This document shows, piece after piece, positions 53,430 through 63,400 of a stretch of DNA of 64,000 nucleotides. Source of the DNA: a virus; the IMG/VR virus record IMGVR_UViG_3300017963_000190, positions 62,001-126,000 of that record; one strand, written 5' to 3'. Every line of letters begins with the position of its first letter. The first letter of the stretch is position 1. The notes below the pieces were generated by a model. The model was not told the DNA's origin, searched no databases, and was given only the letters and a program-made list of their open reading frames with translations. The translations under genes and the position numbers were made by a program.

Positions 53430-54947
53430 CTAGGCTTGTATTCCGTGCACTACGAGCTCTCGGATAAACCAACTCTGCACGAATTTCCGTTTATCCAGCT
53501 GTACCTCCAGCCGGAATTGAATTCGAGAGGTGGGTGGAAGAGCTCCAGAAGAGCAGCCCACCTCTCTAAAATCTTCGCTCTCTGCTAGGCGATAAGAAAC
53601 CGAAACCATTTCGGTGGGGATGTCTCCGCCTACCGTCCATCCCGTGATAGACACCGGCACGGAGAACTCCAGCCAGTCAAAATTGACGAAGTTGTCGATC
53701 TGGTAGGCGTTCAGATTGAAACGGTGGAGTCTTTTATTAAGACTGTCCGCACAAATCATGACGTCTGTTTCTTTGTCGTCTAGAAGCACTCGGTCCGCGA
53801 CCACTCCTTGAGCGTAGCCCACAGCTCCGTAGATATCAGTGGATAGACGATTCAGGGAATTCAGCTCGTCTTCAAGAGCGCGATAGCCGTAAGTCTCTAG
53901 GTGCTGGAGCGTCCGATGATCAAACTTTTCTATAAGTCCAGCGGCGCCATTGGCGATGTAGACGTATTTGAACCCTCCCACGGTGCTCTGCACGAACACT
54001 TGAGCTGGGGAGTAGAGAGCATAACCAGATCCTGTGGGCTCGATATATTTCACGCAGCGTGGAGTAGCGCCGCTAAGGTCAAGCGCACCAACTTCGTTGT
54101 TCCCATTGGTTACCCAAAGTAGGTTGTCCTCGAAGAAGACGTCCGCAGCGATGTCGATCTCCAGATCCAGTAGGCTGCCGGTGGAGGCGTAGTAGAGCAA
54201 ATCTTCTACGTATGTTGGGGTAGCTACAGCTGAAACATCGTATACGACCACAAATCCGCGGTTAAGTGTTGACCCAACCGGCTGTCCCTCCCTATTTAGG
54301 ATGTACAGCAATCCGTTGGTCTCGTCCACTGCTACCCCAATAGGAGTGTTCAGGTACCCGGTTATTGCATCTGGGGTGTCGATCACACCTATTCGAGAAA
54401 CGAAGGCGCCTGTGGCGTACTCGTAAATGTTGCAGATGTGGTGGCTGTACATGGTAATGGCGATGTATTCCGTGCCACCCACAGAGAACGTGCAGCAGGC
54501 GCTAGCGTCATCATACTCGTCGTTTACCAAGTCTGAGCCGAAGTTTGGGAATCTGTTCAACAGCTCCACTTCTGGGTTTAAAACCAGCACGCCACCGTTT
54601 CGGTCGGAGATCAGATAGCGGTCATTGCTTCCTGTAACGTCTCGGAACCAGATTTTCCTTGGGTCATTCACCACTCCTTCTCGGAAGGCGGATAGAGTGG
54701 TTGTGAATCCCCTTGTGTCAAACTTGATGGCACTGTTCGGTGTATCCTGGATCAGCATGCCCAGGCTGGAGATTATATCCCCATAACCCAATGTTATCGC
54801 CACGTCTGATGTCAGAGAGTCCACTCTGTCTAGATAGGACTGCAGGTAGGCATCGTCTTGGAAGACAACGTTCTTTCTTCTGAAGTCTGTGTCCGACAGA
54901 GACTGTCTGAGCGTGAGCTTAAACTGCTCGAACATCGAGCTTCCCAT
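53430..54947 (-). CDS. Virion protein with NHL-type beta-propeller
   Basis: The 505-residue product has repeats of the NHL pattern (GVAVDETNGLLYILNREGQ, GGFKYVYIANGAAGLIEKF, DVMICADSLNKRLHRFN) over about 130-430, which would form a six- or seven-bladed propeller. An N-terminal helical region and a C-terminal beta domain (VSVSYRLAESEDF... WFIRELVVHGIQ) flank it. I chose the ATG at 54947 because GAGAGG sits eight bases upstream; GTG at 54956 is too close. Propellers in phage fibres bind glycans or proteins. This could be an adhesin on the fibre or baseplate. Confidence 0.68.
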   Translation of the reverse strand: MGSSMFEQFKLTLRQSLSDTDFRRKNVVFQDDAYLQSYLDRVDSLTSDVAITLGYGDIISSLGMLIQDTPNSAIKFDTRGFTTTLSAFREGVVNDPRKIWFRDVTGSNDRYLISDRNGGVLVLNPEVELLNRFPNFGSDLVNDEYDDASACCTFSVGGTEYIAITMYSHHICNIYEYATGAFVSRIGVIDTPDAITGYLNTPIGVAVDETNGLLYILNREGQPVGSTLNRGFVVVYDVSAVATPTYVEDLLYYASTGSLLDLEIDIAADVFFEDNLLWVTNGNNEVGALDLSGATPRCVKYIEPTGSGYALYSPAQVFVQSTVGGFKYVYIANGAAGLIEKFDHRTLQHLETYGYRALEDELNSLNRLSTDIYGAVGYAQGVVADRVLLDDKETDVMICADSLNKRLHRFNLNAYQIDNFVNFDWLEFSVPVSITGWTVGGDIPTEMVSVSYRLAESEDFREVGCSSGALPPTSRIQFRLEVQLDKRKFVQSWFIRELVVHGIQA

Positions 54948-55002
54948 AATTGCCACCTCTCTAATACGAGCGCTTTTCTAAGAAGTAACTTCCGTCTACT
55001 GG

Positions 55003-55344
55003 CTACTCAGATTTCTCTGCGCATATCTTTTCCAGGCGCTCCACTGTTTTTTGCAGATCATTTATCTGGCTTTCCAGTTGCCTGGCGCTGTCGTCGCTTT
55101 CGCGACGCAGTCTTTTCAACTCGTTTATCTCCGATCTCTGAAATTCTGCGCTGCTTGCTAGCTGATCGATTTTTTGAGATCGAATCTCCAGCTGCATCGC
55201 AACCGAGTTTACTTCCTCGAAGACGCTGCTAATAGTGGTTGTAAGCTCCGCCACCCTCTGCACCAGTGCACGCACCTCGATATGCAGGAGCTCTCTATAA
55301 GTTTCTACTGTGTTTCGCTTGGGAGCCTTACCCTCATTATCCAT
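55003..55344 (-). CDS. Coiled-coil protein
   Basis: The 113-residue product is a nearly continuous heptad-rich coiled coil from about 25 to 110 (VRALVQRVAELTTTISSVFEEV, LESQINDLQKTVERLEKI). The start has GAGG seven bases upstream. It has no membrane segment. It lies between a beta-propeller protein and a Cys-rich protein and could be an oligomerisation partner or assembly chaperone for fibres. Confidence 0.65.
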   Translation of the reverse strand: MDNEGKAPKRNTVETYRELLHIEVRALVQRVAELTTTISSVFEEVNSVAMQLEIRSQKIDQLASSAEFQRSEINELKRLRRESDDSARQLESQINDLQKTVERLEKICAEKSE

Positions 55345-55379
55345 TGTACATTCCTCATCAGCAGCACCTTCTTACCGTT

Positions 55380-55883
55380 TTACGGTGTGTACGTGACCGA
55401 TACGCTACAGTTATCGCAAGCTAGCGAACCGCTATCCAATTGGGTTGCTGTGAGGTGTTTGTCTGTGTTCACTGCACGGGAGGTGGACCATAAATTCCCG
55501 TCTTTGTCTAGAAACGCTACGAAATACGTGGAGCAGGCAGAGCACTGTATCAGCTTTGGTACCAACATGGATATGTTGTCAAGCGTCTCATCTGGGTCGG
55601 AGATGTTGTAGGACATGGATTGCACACCACCATGACCTGTATTCATACCAGGAACAATTTTGTTGTGCTCACCGGCATCCAGTAAACCCTCGACGGTTTC
55701 CACATCAGCGGCGTCGATGAAGAACGCGTAGTCCTGGGCAGTCTCGGTACCGTCATCGTCCTTGGTTACCAAAAGCGTGGCTGTGTTGAATTCTTTTATT
55801 TTCTTGAGAGGTTTGCCTGTGGACGAGAAAATCCTTATGGAGTTCACAAGAGCAGCGTTGGAGGTATCTTTATTGATGATCAT
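55380..55883 (-). CDS. Zinc-ribbon-containing protein in the fibre cluster
   Basis: The 167-residue product has a CSAC pair (about 125) and CDNC (about 155), a four-Cys zinc-ribbon spacing. The N-terminal part is beta-rich (KIKEFNTATLLVTKDDDGTE). The start has GGAGAAGAGG. It could be a small structural protein or a fibre-assembly factor. No family is recognised. Confidence 0.65.
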   Translation of the reverse strand: MIINKDTSNAALVNSIRIFSSTGKPLKKIKEFNTATLLVTKDDDGTETAQDYAFFIDAADVETVEGLLDAGEHNKIVPGMNTGHGGVQSMSYNISDPDETLDNISMLVPKLIQCSACSTYFVAFLDKDGNLWSTSRAVNTDKHLTATQLDSGSLACDNCSVSVTYTP

Positions 55884-55897
55884 CCTCTTCTCCTAGG

Positions 55898-58800
55898 TTA
55901 CCATCCACATCCGGCGGCGAAGTCGGTAATCTCGTATTCTACATATGCTCCGTAGATGGTGGACAGTGCCACCGCTCCAGTCGCCACGTTTCTGTATCGT
56001 ATGATGTAGTTCCGCGATGTGTTGTCCATAGTATGTGTTACTTCATCGCTTATGATCGTCTCAGATGAAGTGGTTGTTCCGTACTTAGAGGCCACTAGCG
56101 ATCCATACGTGCTGGTGGTTAGTGTTTTGTAGCGCAGCTCTATTAATGGAAGGTTCGTACCGGTAGCGGTACCGCCGCCTCCATACGCGCGCACGGCGAA
56201 ACGTTTTATCACGGCTCTGTGCGGGACAATCACTGGGAATGAGATGTAGTAGTTGTTTCCGACGGCGATGGAGTACCAGTAGCCAACGTTGGTGTAGCCT
56301 CTGTAGTAATAGTCTCCTCCAGCAGTGTTTCCTACATTGTCTGGAGTAGCCCACTCTAGTGGTATCTGTCGTCTGTTCTGGCAAGACGAGTGAAATCCGA
56401 TTTTGTAGGCGCTTCCTTGTGTGGTAGACGAATTCCCACTATTCTCCGCGCAAAGGGCAAACACATCTGTGTTTGTTTCTGCCAGGAAAGCTTCGACAGC
56501 ATGTTGTGGGGTAGATTCAGTCGTGCTATCGTTGGTGACTTTGAGTACAGGCTCTGTGGAGCTATTCCATTGTGCGGCAGTTCGCGTAAAGGAGCTGTAT
56601 TGTGAGGTGCACACAATTCCCGCATAAAGGTTGTCTCCGAGTACAACCCCTTGATCGTTGATGCCTGAAGTGGACTCGGAATCGGAGTCCAGGTCTACCA
56701 AGTTGACGTAAGCTGATCTGCTGTCCGACCCGTTGCGTGCGTACCTGACGTTGACTCCGTACCTTGTCGTAGCCGTCGTGATGCCAGATGAGGTGAGGTT
56801 TATGTCCACTGCCCCACTAGAGGGATCCACTGTGGGCATATTATCGTAGTCACTTCGAATGTTGCATCTGTACGCCCGGAACCCATTGTTGGTGCAGTTA
56901 TCTGCATAGTATCCAATATTCCAGTTCGAGTTGGCGTGAAATCCGTACGCCATGGCAGGTGGCGCATACGAATTGTTCCTTACGGAACGAACACCAAACA
57001 ATTCACTGGTATCTCCACTGACCCCTGTTTCATGTGCAACCACTCTTAGTACATCATGGTCGCTGGCTGAGGCTATAGAAGTAATTGTTGATGTGATAGT
57101 TGCGTGCTGTCCTGAGTATCCGCTATCAAACGTATGTGCAGCATTCACCAGTCCACTGTATAACCTAATTCCGTAATCAGTGTCCTCTAAGCTGCTATCT
57201 GTTGAGAATGCTAGCTTGATAGCGTTCCCGTTTGCGGTGTTGTCCGAGAAAATAAATCCATAGTAGCGCGAAAGGATGCTATCGTCAGCATCATCTGTAC
57301 AGCTGGCCCTGTACATCGAGAAGTAGTCATTATTATCAAGGCCGGTCCCAGTTGACGCTCCGTGCGAGCGCACGATATCAAACTCTACACCACCAAAGCC
57401 GTCGGCCTGGGAGTGCGTGTGCACGTTCTCTCCGCCATCTGTCCAAATGGCGTAGGTGGCTTTTCCTACCCTTACGTATCCATATCCCGATCCAATGTAC
57501 AGGCCATAAGCCGCTGTTGTGGCGGTAGCGTTGTCTGTGAAATCTGTATAGATACCGTAGTATCCAGATGTGGACGCGTCCGTACCATCTGCACTCACGT
57601 CTATGCGGATACCCACGTAATCATCGTTTGAGTTGAGTCCGCTGGAATCAGCAGTTATTAGCAGTAGATCTCGTTCAGTACTTCCAGTCCCAGCCCATGT
57701 ATTGGATATATGATGTTTAGGCGCGGTGGAATAAAATCCTTGGTCCAAAGTGCTGTCTAGTATTAGGCCGTAGTAGGTACTAGCGCTGCCGTTTTTTGTC
57801 GCCCTGATCGTATGGCCTACAGCTGATCCTCCTGTATCGTTAGCATTTCCTATAAGATGGGTGTGAGTGCCCTCTACTGTTCCAGTGGTTTGCCCCGATG
57901 TGTACGTGCGTGGCGTAAGATGGGCGCAGCCATACTTAGTAGTTAGTGCGAATGCTCCAGTGGGGTGCTCGTAGTCGATCTCAGCAGATGAATTGGCGTA
58001 AATACTTCTATCCCAGTCGACGTCCGCGAAAACACCATACCGTACCGATGGTGAGGTTGAACTCCCTTCTAAGTGCACACCGTGTACGTATGCGGCATCA
58101 TGATCAGAAGCGTTCCCGGTGAACTTCACATTGAGGATGTGCGGGATGTTGCCGGTGGCAAGGCCCGATCCCATGGAGGAGAAATTTACGCCATGGATGT
58201 CAACGTCTGTGCTTCCACCAAAACCACTGGTCTGTGTTTCGCTAACGTAGACCTTTGACGTTGAGTATACACCGTAGGTCCAGAATGCATTGGCAATGAA
58301 TCCATACCTGGTTGCGCTACCATCTTCATCAGCGCAACTTGCGTACACACCGTAGAAGTTTCCTCCTGTATCCGATGCTGATGGATCTAGCTCTGCCTTT
58401 ATGACTTGGTACGTACCTGTAGCTACCCCACTGGAGTTTCCAAGGAAGCGCGCTACGTAGTCTCCATCGCTACTAAGCGAAACCGGGTTGTAGGTTGGAG
58501 CCTCGCTATATAAACCGTAATCAAGGGAGCTTGTCAGATATATTCCATAGAATGTGGCGGAGCTGCTATTTTTTGTGGCCTTACAGTATGTTCCAACAGC
58601 GACACCGTTGGTATCAGAAGAATTTCCTATGAGGTCTGTCGACACGCCGTGAATGGACCCAGCTGTCTGACCAGAGGTATAGGTCCTGGTCTGTAGGTGT
58701 AGATTTGCAAACGTTGATAGCGAAATCCCAGCGACCGGCCTAGCGTAATCAATTTCCGCTGGATTGTCTGTGTAGATGCTCCGGTCCCAGTCACCTGTAA

Positions 58801-60331
58801 TGTGCGTTCCATAGGTGGTGGTACTGCCACCATTGCTCGTAAAGTTGGCATAAACTCCTTTAAGGGTGCTTCCTGTATCAGACGCGTCTTCCGTTACGTC
58901 CACGCTGTAGCCGATAACAGTGTCGGAAGTGAGACCACCACTTGCGATGCTTAAGTCGAATCCTGTGAGGTTATCTTCCACATCTATGATGGAAGTGAGA
59001 TGCTTCGTTGAAGAGTAGAGGCCATATCCCCAATTTGCATCGATGTCTAGTGCTCTAGCAGTAGGACCAGTTGGGCCATCAAGATCGATACCGTGTTGTG
59101 CAGTACTATTATGATCTACTAGAAGGGCCGCACCTCCTACTGATGCGTCTGTAATAATATGGCAATCTCCGGCTTTATAGACGGAAAACCTTTCATTAGT
59201 AGCATCCCACACGGTTAGCTGGGGTTTAGTGGCGCCTACGCCAGCTTGAGCAAAAACACCAACCCCACCGGAATTGGTGGTACGCGTCATCACGTTTACC
59301 GCGTAACCACTATTATAGGTTGCATTGGTCGCGGACTGTTCTACGAACAGCGCGTTCTGATCATCAGTGGTACCGATATTAGCTATTTTTACCAGGTCTG
59401 AATCGGTGCTGGAACTAGGCAGGTCGCGGTGTATGTAAACGGCCCTTCCTTGGACAGATGTCTGCTCCACCTCGAAAGGCTTGTTGACGGTGTCAATAGT
59501 GAGCACACCGTCGGGATCCACATCGTAGACGTCGTCCCAAGAAGCAACGTTGCTGGTTCCGAAGTCGAGAGGTGTTACTCCATCATTGCTGAATTGCCAT
59601 TTGGTTGACCCGTTGACGTATTTAATGTAGGGAGACGTGGCAGATTGCTGAGCTGTGATCGTTTTGTCGGTGTCCGCTGCCGGTCCTAGCTGTAGCTCTT
59701 GTGTTTGAACCTTTGTTCCTCCGCCAAACACTGCTGTGCTGGCGTAGACATTTGCTGGTCTATTAGCAGATGACCCACCAATGCTCCCTCCTCCATCAGT
59801 GTCCCATAAAAGATCGGCGCTCGAAGAGCCCATGAGGTAAGCATCTCCGCTTTGCTCAAAACGGAAAAGTTCTTGGTACACCTCTGTGGCATTTGTGTAC
59901 CCCATGGAGAGTAGATTCGCGCCTTGGGGAGGGGAATTGGTCTGGATGTCATGAATGAGGCGGAGGGCCACATCCGCGTTCTGTGGGGTGCCACTGTCAC
60001 GTAGCTTGAAGTTTACGCTCCAAGCGCCAGTAGGGATATCCTCGGTGGCTTTGTAAATCGACAGGATGTGGTCGGAGTTTTCGTCATCGTCTATCTTCAG
60101 AAAGTCCTGCCCAGCTAGACCATCTATTTCCAGTGTGGGGGCGGTGGCTCCTGTGACACTGCGTATACGAGCCTCTCCGTAGTTTTTGACCTCAAAAACA
60201 GTATTGGCCCCTGTAGTCCTGTCCAGGGTGAGAATATTTCCTGTGTTTTCGGTGTACAGGTGGTGAATAGTGTCATCTCCACCATAGACACCAAATCCAG
60301 CTTCGTACCATACAGGGGTTTTATTTGCCAT
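55898..60331 (-). CDS. Giant repetitive tail fibre (1477 residues)
   Basis: The product has an N-terminal part (about 1-480) with strand-rich Gly/Ser/Thr sequence. A 110-residue unit is repeated at about 514-620 and 771-880 (DWDRSIYTDNPAEIDYARP against DWDRSIYANSSAEIDYEHP; RTYTSGQTAGSIHG against RTYTSGQTTGTVEG). Many shorter YGxYxxxxxxYG units lie between and after. The C-terminal 130 residues (YYRGYTNVGYWYSIAVGNNYY) look like a distinct tip. The layout is that of a long side fibre. The start has GAAGAAG nine bases upstream. Repeat turnover could change fibre length. Confidence 0.75.
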   Translation of the reverse strand: MANKTPVWYEAGFGVYGGDDTIHHLYTENTGNILTLDRTTGANTVFEVKNYGEARIRSVTGATAPTLEIDGLAGQDFLKIDDDENSDHILSIYKATEDIPTGAWSVNFKLRDSGTPQNADVALRLIHDIQTNSPPQGANLLSMGYTNATEVYQELFRFEQSGDAYLMGSSSADLLWDTDGGGSIGGSSANRPANVYASTAVFGGGTKVQTQELQLGPAADTDKTITAQQSATSPYIKYVNGSTKWQFSNDGVTPLDFGTSNVASWDDVYDVDPDGVLTIDTVNKPFEVEQTSVQGRAVYIHRDLPSSSTDSDLVKIANIGTTDDQNALFVEQSATNATYNSGYAVNVMTRTTNSGGVGVFAQAGVGATKPQLTVWDATNERFSVYKAGDCHIITDASVGGAALLVDHNSTAQHGIDLDGPTGPTARALDIDANWGYGLYSSTKHLTSIIDVEDNLTGFDLSIASGGLTSDTVIGYSVDVTEDASDTGSTLKGVYANFTSNGGSTTTYGTHITGDWDRSIYTDNPAEIDYARPVAGISLSTFANLHLQTRTYTSGQTAGSIHGVSTDLIGNSSDTNGVAVGTYCKATKNSSSATFYGIYLTSSLDYGLYSEAPTYNPVSLSSDGDYVARFLGNSSGVATGTYQVIKAELDPSASDTGGNFYGVYASCADEDGSATRYGFIANAFWTYGVYSTSKVYVSETQTSGFGGSTDVDIHGVNFSSMGSGLATGNIPHILNVKFTGNASDHDAAYVHGVHLEGSSTSPSVRYGVFADVDWDRSIYANSSAEIDYEHPTGAFALTTKYGCAHLTPRTYTSGQTTGTVEGTHTHLIGNANDTGGSAVGHTIRATKNGSASTYYGLILDSTLDQGFYSTAPKHHISNTWAGTGSTERDLLLITADSSGLNSNDDYVGIRIDVSADGTDASTSGYYGIYTDFTDNATATTAAYGLYIGSGYGYVRVGKATYAIWTDGGENVHTHSQADGFGGVEFDIVRSHGASTGTGLDNNDYFSMYRASCTDDADDSILSRYYGFIFSDNTANGNAIKLAFSTDSSLEDTDYGIRLYSGLVNAAHTFDSGYSGQHATITSTITSIASASDHDVLRVVAHETGVSGDTSELFGVRSVRNNSYAPPAMAYGFHANSNWNIGYYADNCTNNGFRAYRCNIRSDYDNMPTVDPSSGAVDINLTSSGITTATTRYGVNVRYARNGSDSRSAYVNLVDLDSDSESTSGINDQGVVLGDNLYAGIVCTSQYSSFTRTAAQWNSSTEPVLKVTNDSTTESTPQHAVEAFLAETNTDVFALCAENSGNSSTTQGSAYKIGFHSSCQNRRQIPLEWATPDNVGNTAGGDYYYRGYTNVGYWYSIAVGNNYYISFPVIVPHRAVIKRFAVRAYGGGGTATGTNLPLIELRYKTLTTSTYGSLVASKYGTTTSSETIISDEVTHTMDNTSRNYIIRYRNVATGAVALSTIYGAYVEYEITDFAAGCGW

Positions 60332-60391
60332 GGCAGACTTCTTCGTGGGAAGTTAATGGTGAGGAGCTGCTAGTAGCTCGCGATTCCAATT

Positions 60392-60423
60392 GAGGGCAGG
60401 AAGGCCGAAACCCTCCTGCCCTC
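60392..60423 (-). terminator. Hairpin between two large fibre genes
   Basis: A perfect 10-bp stem (GAGGGCAGGA with TCCTGCCCTC) with a 12-base loop that can extend by two further G-C pairs lies in the 109-base gap between the fibre genes at 60441 and 60331. The transcribed strand continues AATTGGAATC, without a U run. It may be a weak terminator or an mRNA-processing hairpin that adjusts the relative amount of the two fibres. Confidence 0.45.
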
Positions 60424-60440
60424 TCAGGAACTACTACGAA

Positions 60441-63400
60441 CTACAGAGCCACAGGGGTTCCGATCTGGATCAGGATTTTGCCGTCGCCAGCTCCGGTTCC
60501 GACATCGGTGATAACGCCCACCCGCAGAACAATACCACTAGTTGGCGCTGTTGTAGTAACTTCACCAGCAGTACCGCTAAGGTATACATACTCACCCTGA
60601 GCATCTCCTGAAAGATCAGATGATACTGTTACCTCGCCTGCGGTGTCTACGTACACGTTGCCTGCAGCAGCCTCGGTGCTACGTGCGAATCCGACTATAA
60701 TGGCGGAATCTGTAGCATCCGAATCAGACTTACGCACTCGGTTCGCTACTGTGTCATCGGCGTCGATGTACACAGCATTACCAGCTGTGACGCCTCCAGT
60801 CCCAACGACCCTATACAGAACGATTTCGCTTGCGTCTGCTTTAAGCTCGTTGAGCGCGCCGATAATGTTCGTCGCTGTGAACGTAGACGCGAGGTCTTTG
60901 TCTCCAGCGTCGCCTGTCGTGGTTCCGTTGAACTCGATGACTGCGGAACCGTGCGCTTGGAAGGAGATATCGCTGGCAGCGTTGTCCGTCGCGGTAAGCA
61001 CCACGTCGCTAGCCGCTGGGGCTGTGAGGGTGATGTTGCCAGCAGTGGCGTCGATAGTGACGCCACCTGCATCCGCGCTCACGGTTGTCCCCGTTGAGCT
61101 GTCAAGCAGTGTGGTGCCTGCTGAATCGATAGCCACCGAGGTGGAACCGTCCATCGTTACCACTGTGCCGTCCAGGTCCAAAGCCGCCACAGACTGGAGT
61201 CCGAGGGTGCCTGAGGTCGTTGTGGAGATTGTCAGGTTGCCTGTATCGTTTGTCCACGTGGAGGCGCCGTTTGAGTTGATGTCCACGATACCAGCAGAGG
61301 TAATGTCGATCTCACCGGAGGTAGCGGTGGAGATCTCTAGATCCTGGCTGGTTGCTGTAATAGTGCACGTAGCACCACTACCATCCAGGTTGAATCCTGC
61401 AGCGCCATCCATATCGAGCAGACCAGCAGAGTCCACGAACAAGGTGCCGGAGGTCGCTGTGGACACCGTTAGATTCTGGCTGGTCGCTGTAACGTTGCAG
61501 GCAGCTCCTGTTGCGTCCAGGTTGAATCCGGCATCTCCATCCATATCGAGCAGACCAGCAGAGTCCACGAACAGCGTACCAGAAGTAATGGTAGACAGTG
61601 TGAGGTTTCCGCTCGTGGCACTCACGTTCGACGCCGCTGTACCGTCAATGGAAAACCCATTCGTGTCGATCGCGTCGATCGTAACGCCATCTCCGTCGAT
61701 GTCCACAGCGTCCACAGAATTGACGACTATGTTTCCGGAGGTGGTGGTCTGCAGAGTCAGATTATTGCTGTCATTGATGATGGAACGAGAGGTGCCATCA
61801 AAAGTGATGTTGCTGTTAACCTGTCCGTTAAAGTTAACGTAAAGGTTGCCAGCAAGATCGCCAAGGTACACTTGGCTGCTAGCCGTATCGGTACCCAAGA
61901 AAGCCGCCGTTCCGGCATCGTTGGTCACATACCAATCAGACTCACTTGCACCTGTGTCGTTGGTGCGGAAGACCAGGTCCTTGTTGGTTGCCATCTCAAT
62001 AAGGGCTGGGGCGCCGCTATTGTCGTAGGCTTCTTGCAGGGTTTCGCTTACGTCACCAAATGCTACCGCTTCCCACCCGGTTGCTGTTCCATCGGTATTG
62101 ATGTACGCGTTTCCGTTTGTAGCTAGGCAGAGAGAACCAGCGGGGGCTACCGTACCTGAACCGGCACCAGTGTCTGGATCATTGGAAGATACAAACAGCT
62201 CACAGGTCTGGGCGGTACCCTCCGCGTTGGTGAAGCTAGCGATCTGGCGGTCGTCGGTGGTGTCCAGAGCGGTGATGTGGAGAGCCGCGTTGGCATCCAG
62301 ACCACTGTTCATGTTGATACCGACTTGACCGACACTGGTGTCTACATAGATGCTGTCGACATTGACGAAGAAGTCACCAGCTGGGGCCATCGATACATTG
62401 CCAGAAGTGGCAGTGGTTAACGCGATGTTTCCAGATGCCGCATCAATTGTGACACCACCAGAACCGGCGTCGATGTCCACGGCTCCAGTACCAGAAGCCG
62501 TAAGGTTGGCGTCGCTATTAGCCGCAGCGGTGATCTGCACGTCGCCACTGGTGATCGTGGAGAGAGTGAGAATTCCACTTGTGACGCTCACATTCGAGGC
62601 CGCTGTACCATCGATGGAAAAACCATTCGTGTTGGTAGCGTCGATCGTGACCCCATCTCCGTCGATGTCAACGACATCAACTGAATCGATGACCACGTTC
62701 CCGGATGTGGTGGTGGAGAGTGTGAGGCTCGCGCTGTCAACCGTGAAATTCGATGCCCCCGCTGCGTCCAGCGAAATCTGGTCAGTAGCATCGAGAAGGA
62801 TGTCCACCCCATCAAGCTCTACGTTTCCTGTGTTGGCGCTTTGCGTGGCATCCAGATAAATGCTTCCACCTCCGCCAGTGGTGAAGATGGAGATATTCCC
62901 GGTGTTGTGCTGCATTCCGGCTGAAATGTTCGTCAGCCAGATCGTTTTATCCTCTGCTCCATTGGAGGCATCCATTTGAATGGTGCCTGCATTGGTGGTC
63001 ATCTGAATTGACCCAGAGGTTGTGGCCCCGCCGATCATACTCGCGTTGCCAGTAGAAATGTGGACGTACTCGTTTGCCGTCCCAGTACCGCCATTGAGCT
63101 CGACCGCACCATCATCCGACTTCAGCGTCAAGACGCTAGCTGCCCCCGTCGCGCTGACAGTCATGTCCTCGGCGTTGGTAAGTGTGCGTCCGGCTGTTCC
63201 ATCGAAGGTGATGTTTGTTCCGACGTTGCCCAAAAAGTGGACTTCCTTGCCGCCGGACGATCCAAGGTCGATGGAGTTGTTGGTGTAGTTGGTCGCGATG
63301 TAGTCAGCGTTCCCAGCTTCATTGGAGATGACCCAGTTGGCCGCGTCGTCATCGATCTGGACTTCCCAGTCGTTGGTCAGCAGCTGCACCGGATTTGCAC

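Noticed and set aside
60643-61842. A 399-codon open frame on the plus strand
   Set aside because: It is antisense to the repetitive fibre gene, whose Gly/Ser/Thr/Asp-rich codons leave the opposite strand open. It has no ribosome site, and no gene in the window is on that strand.
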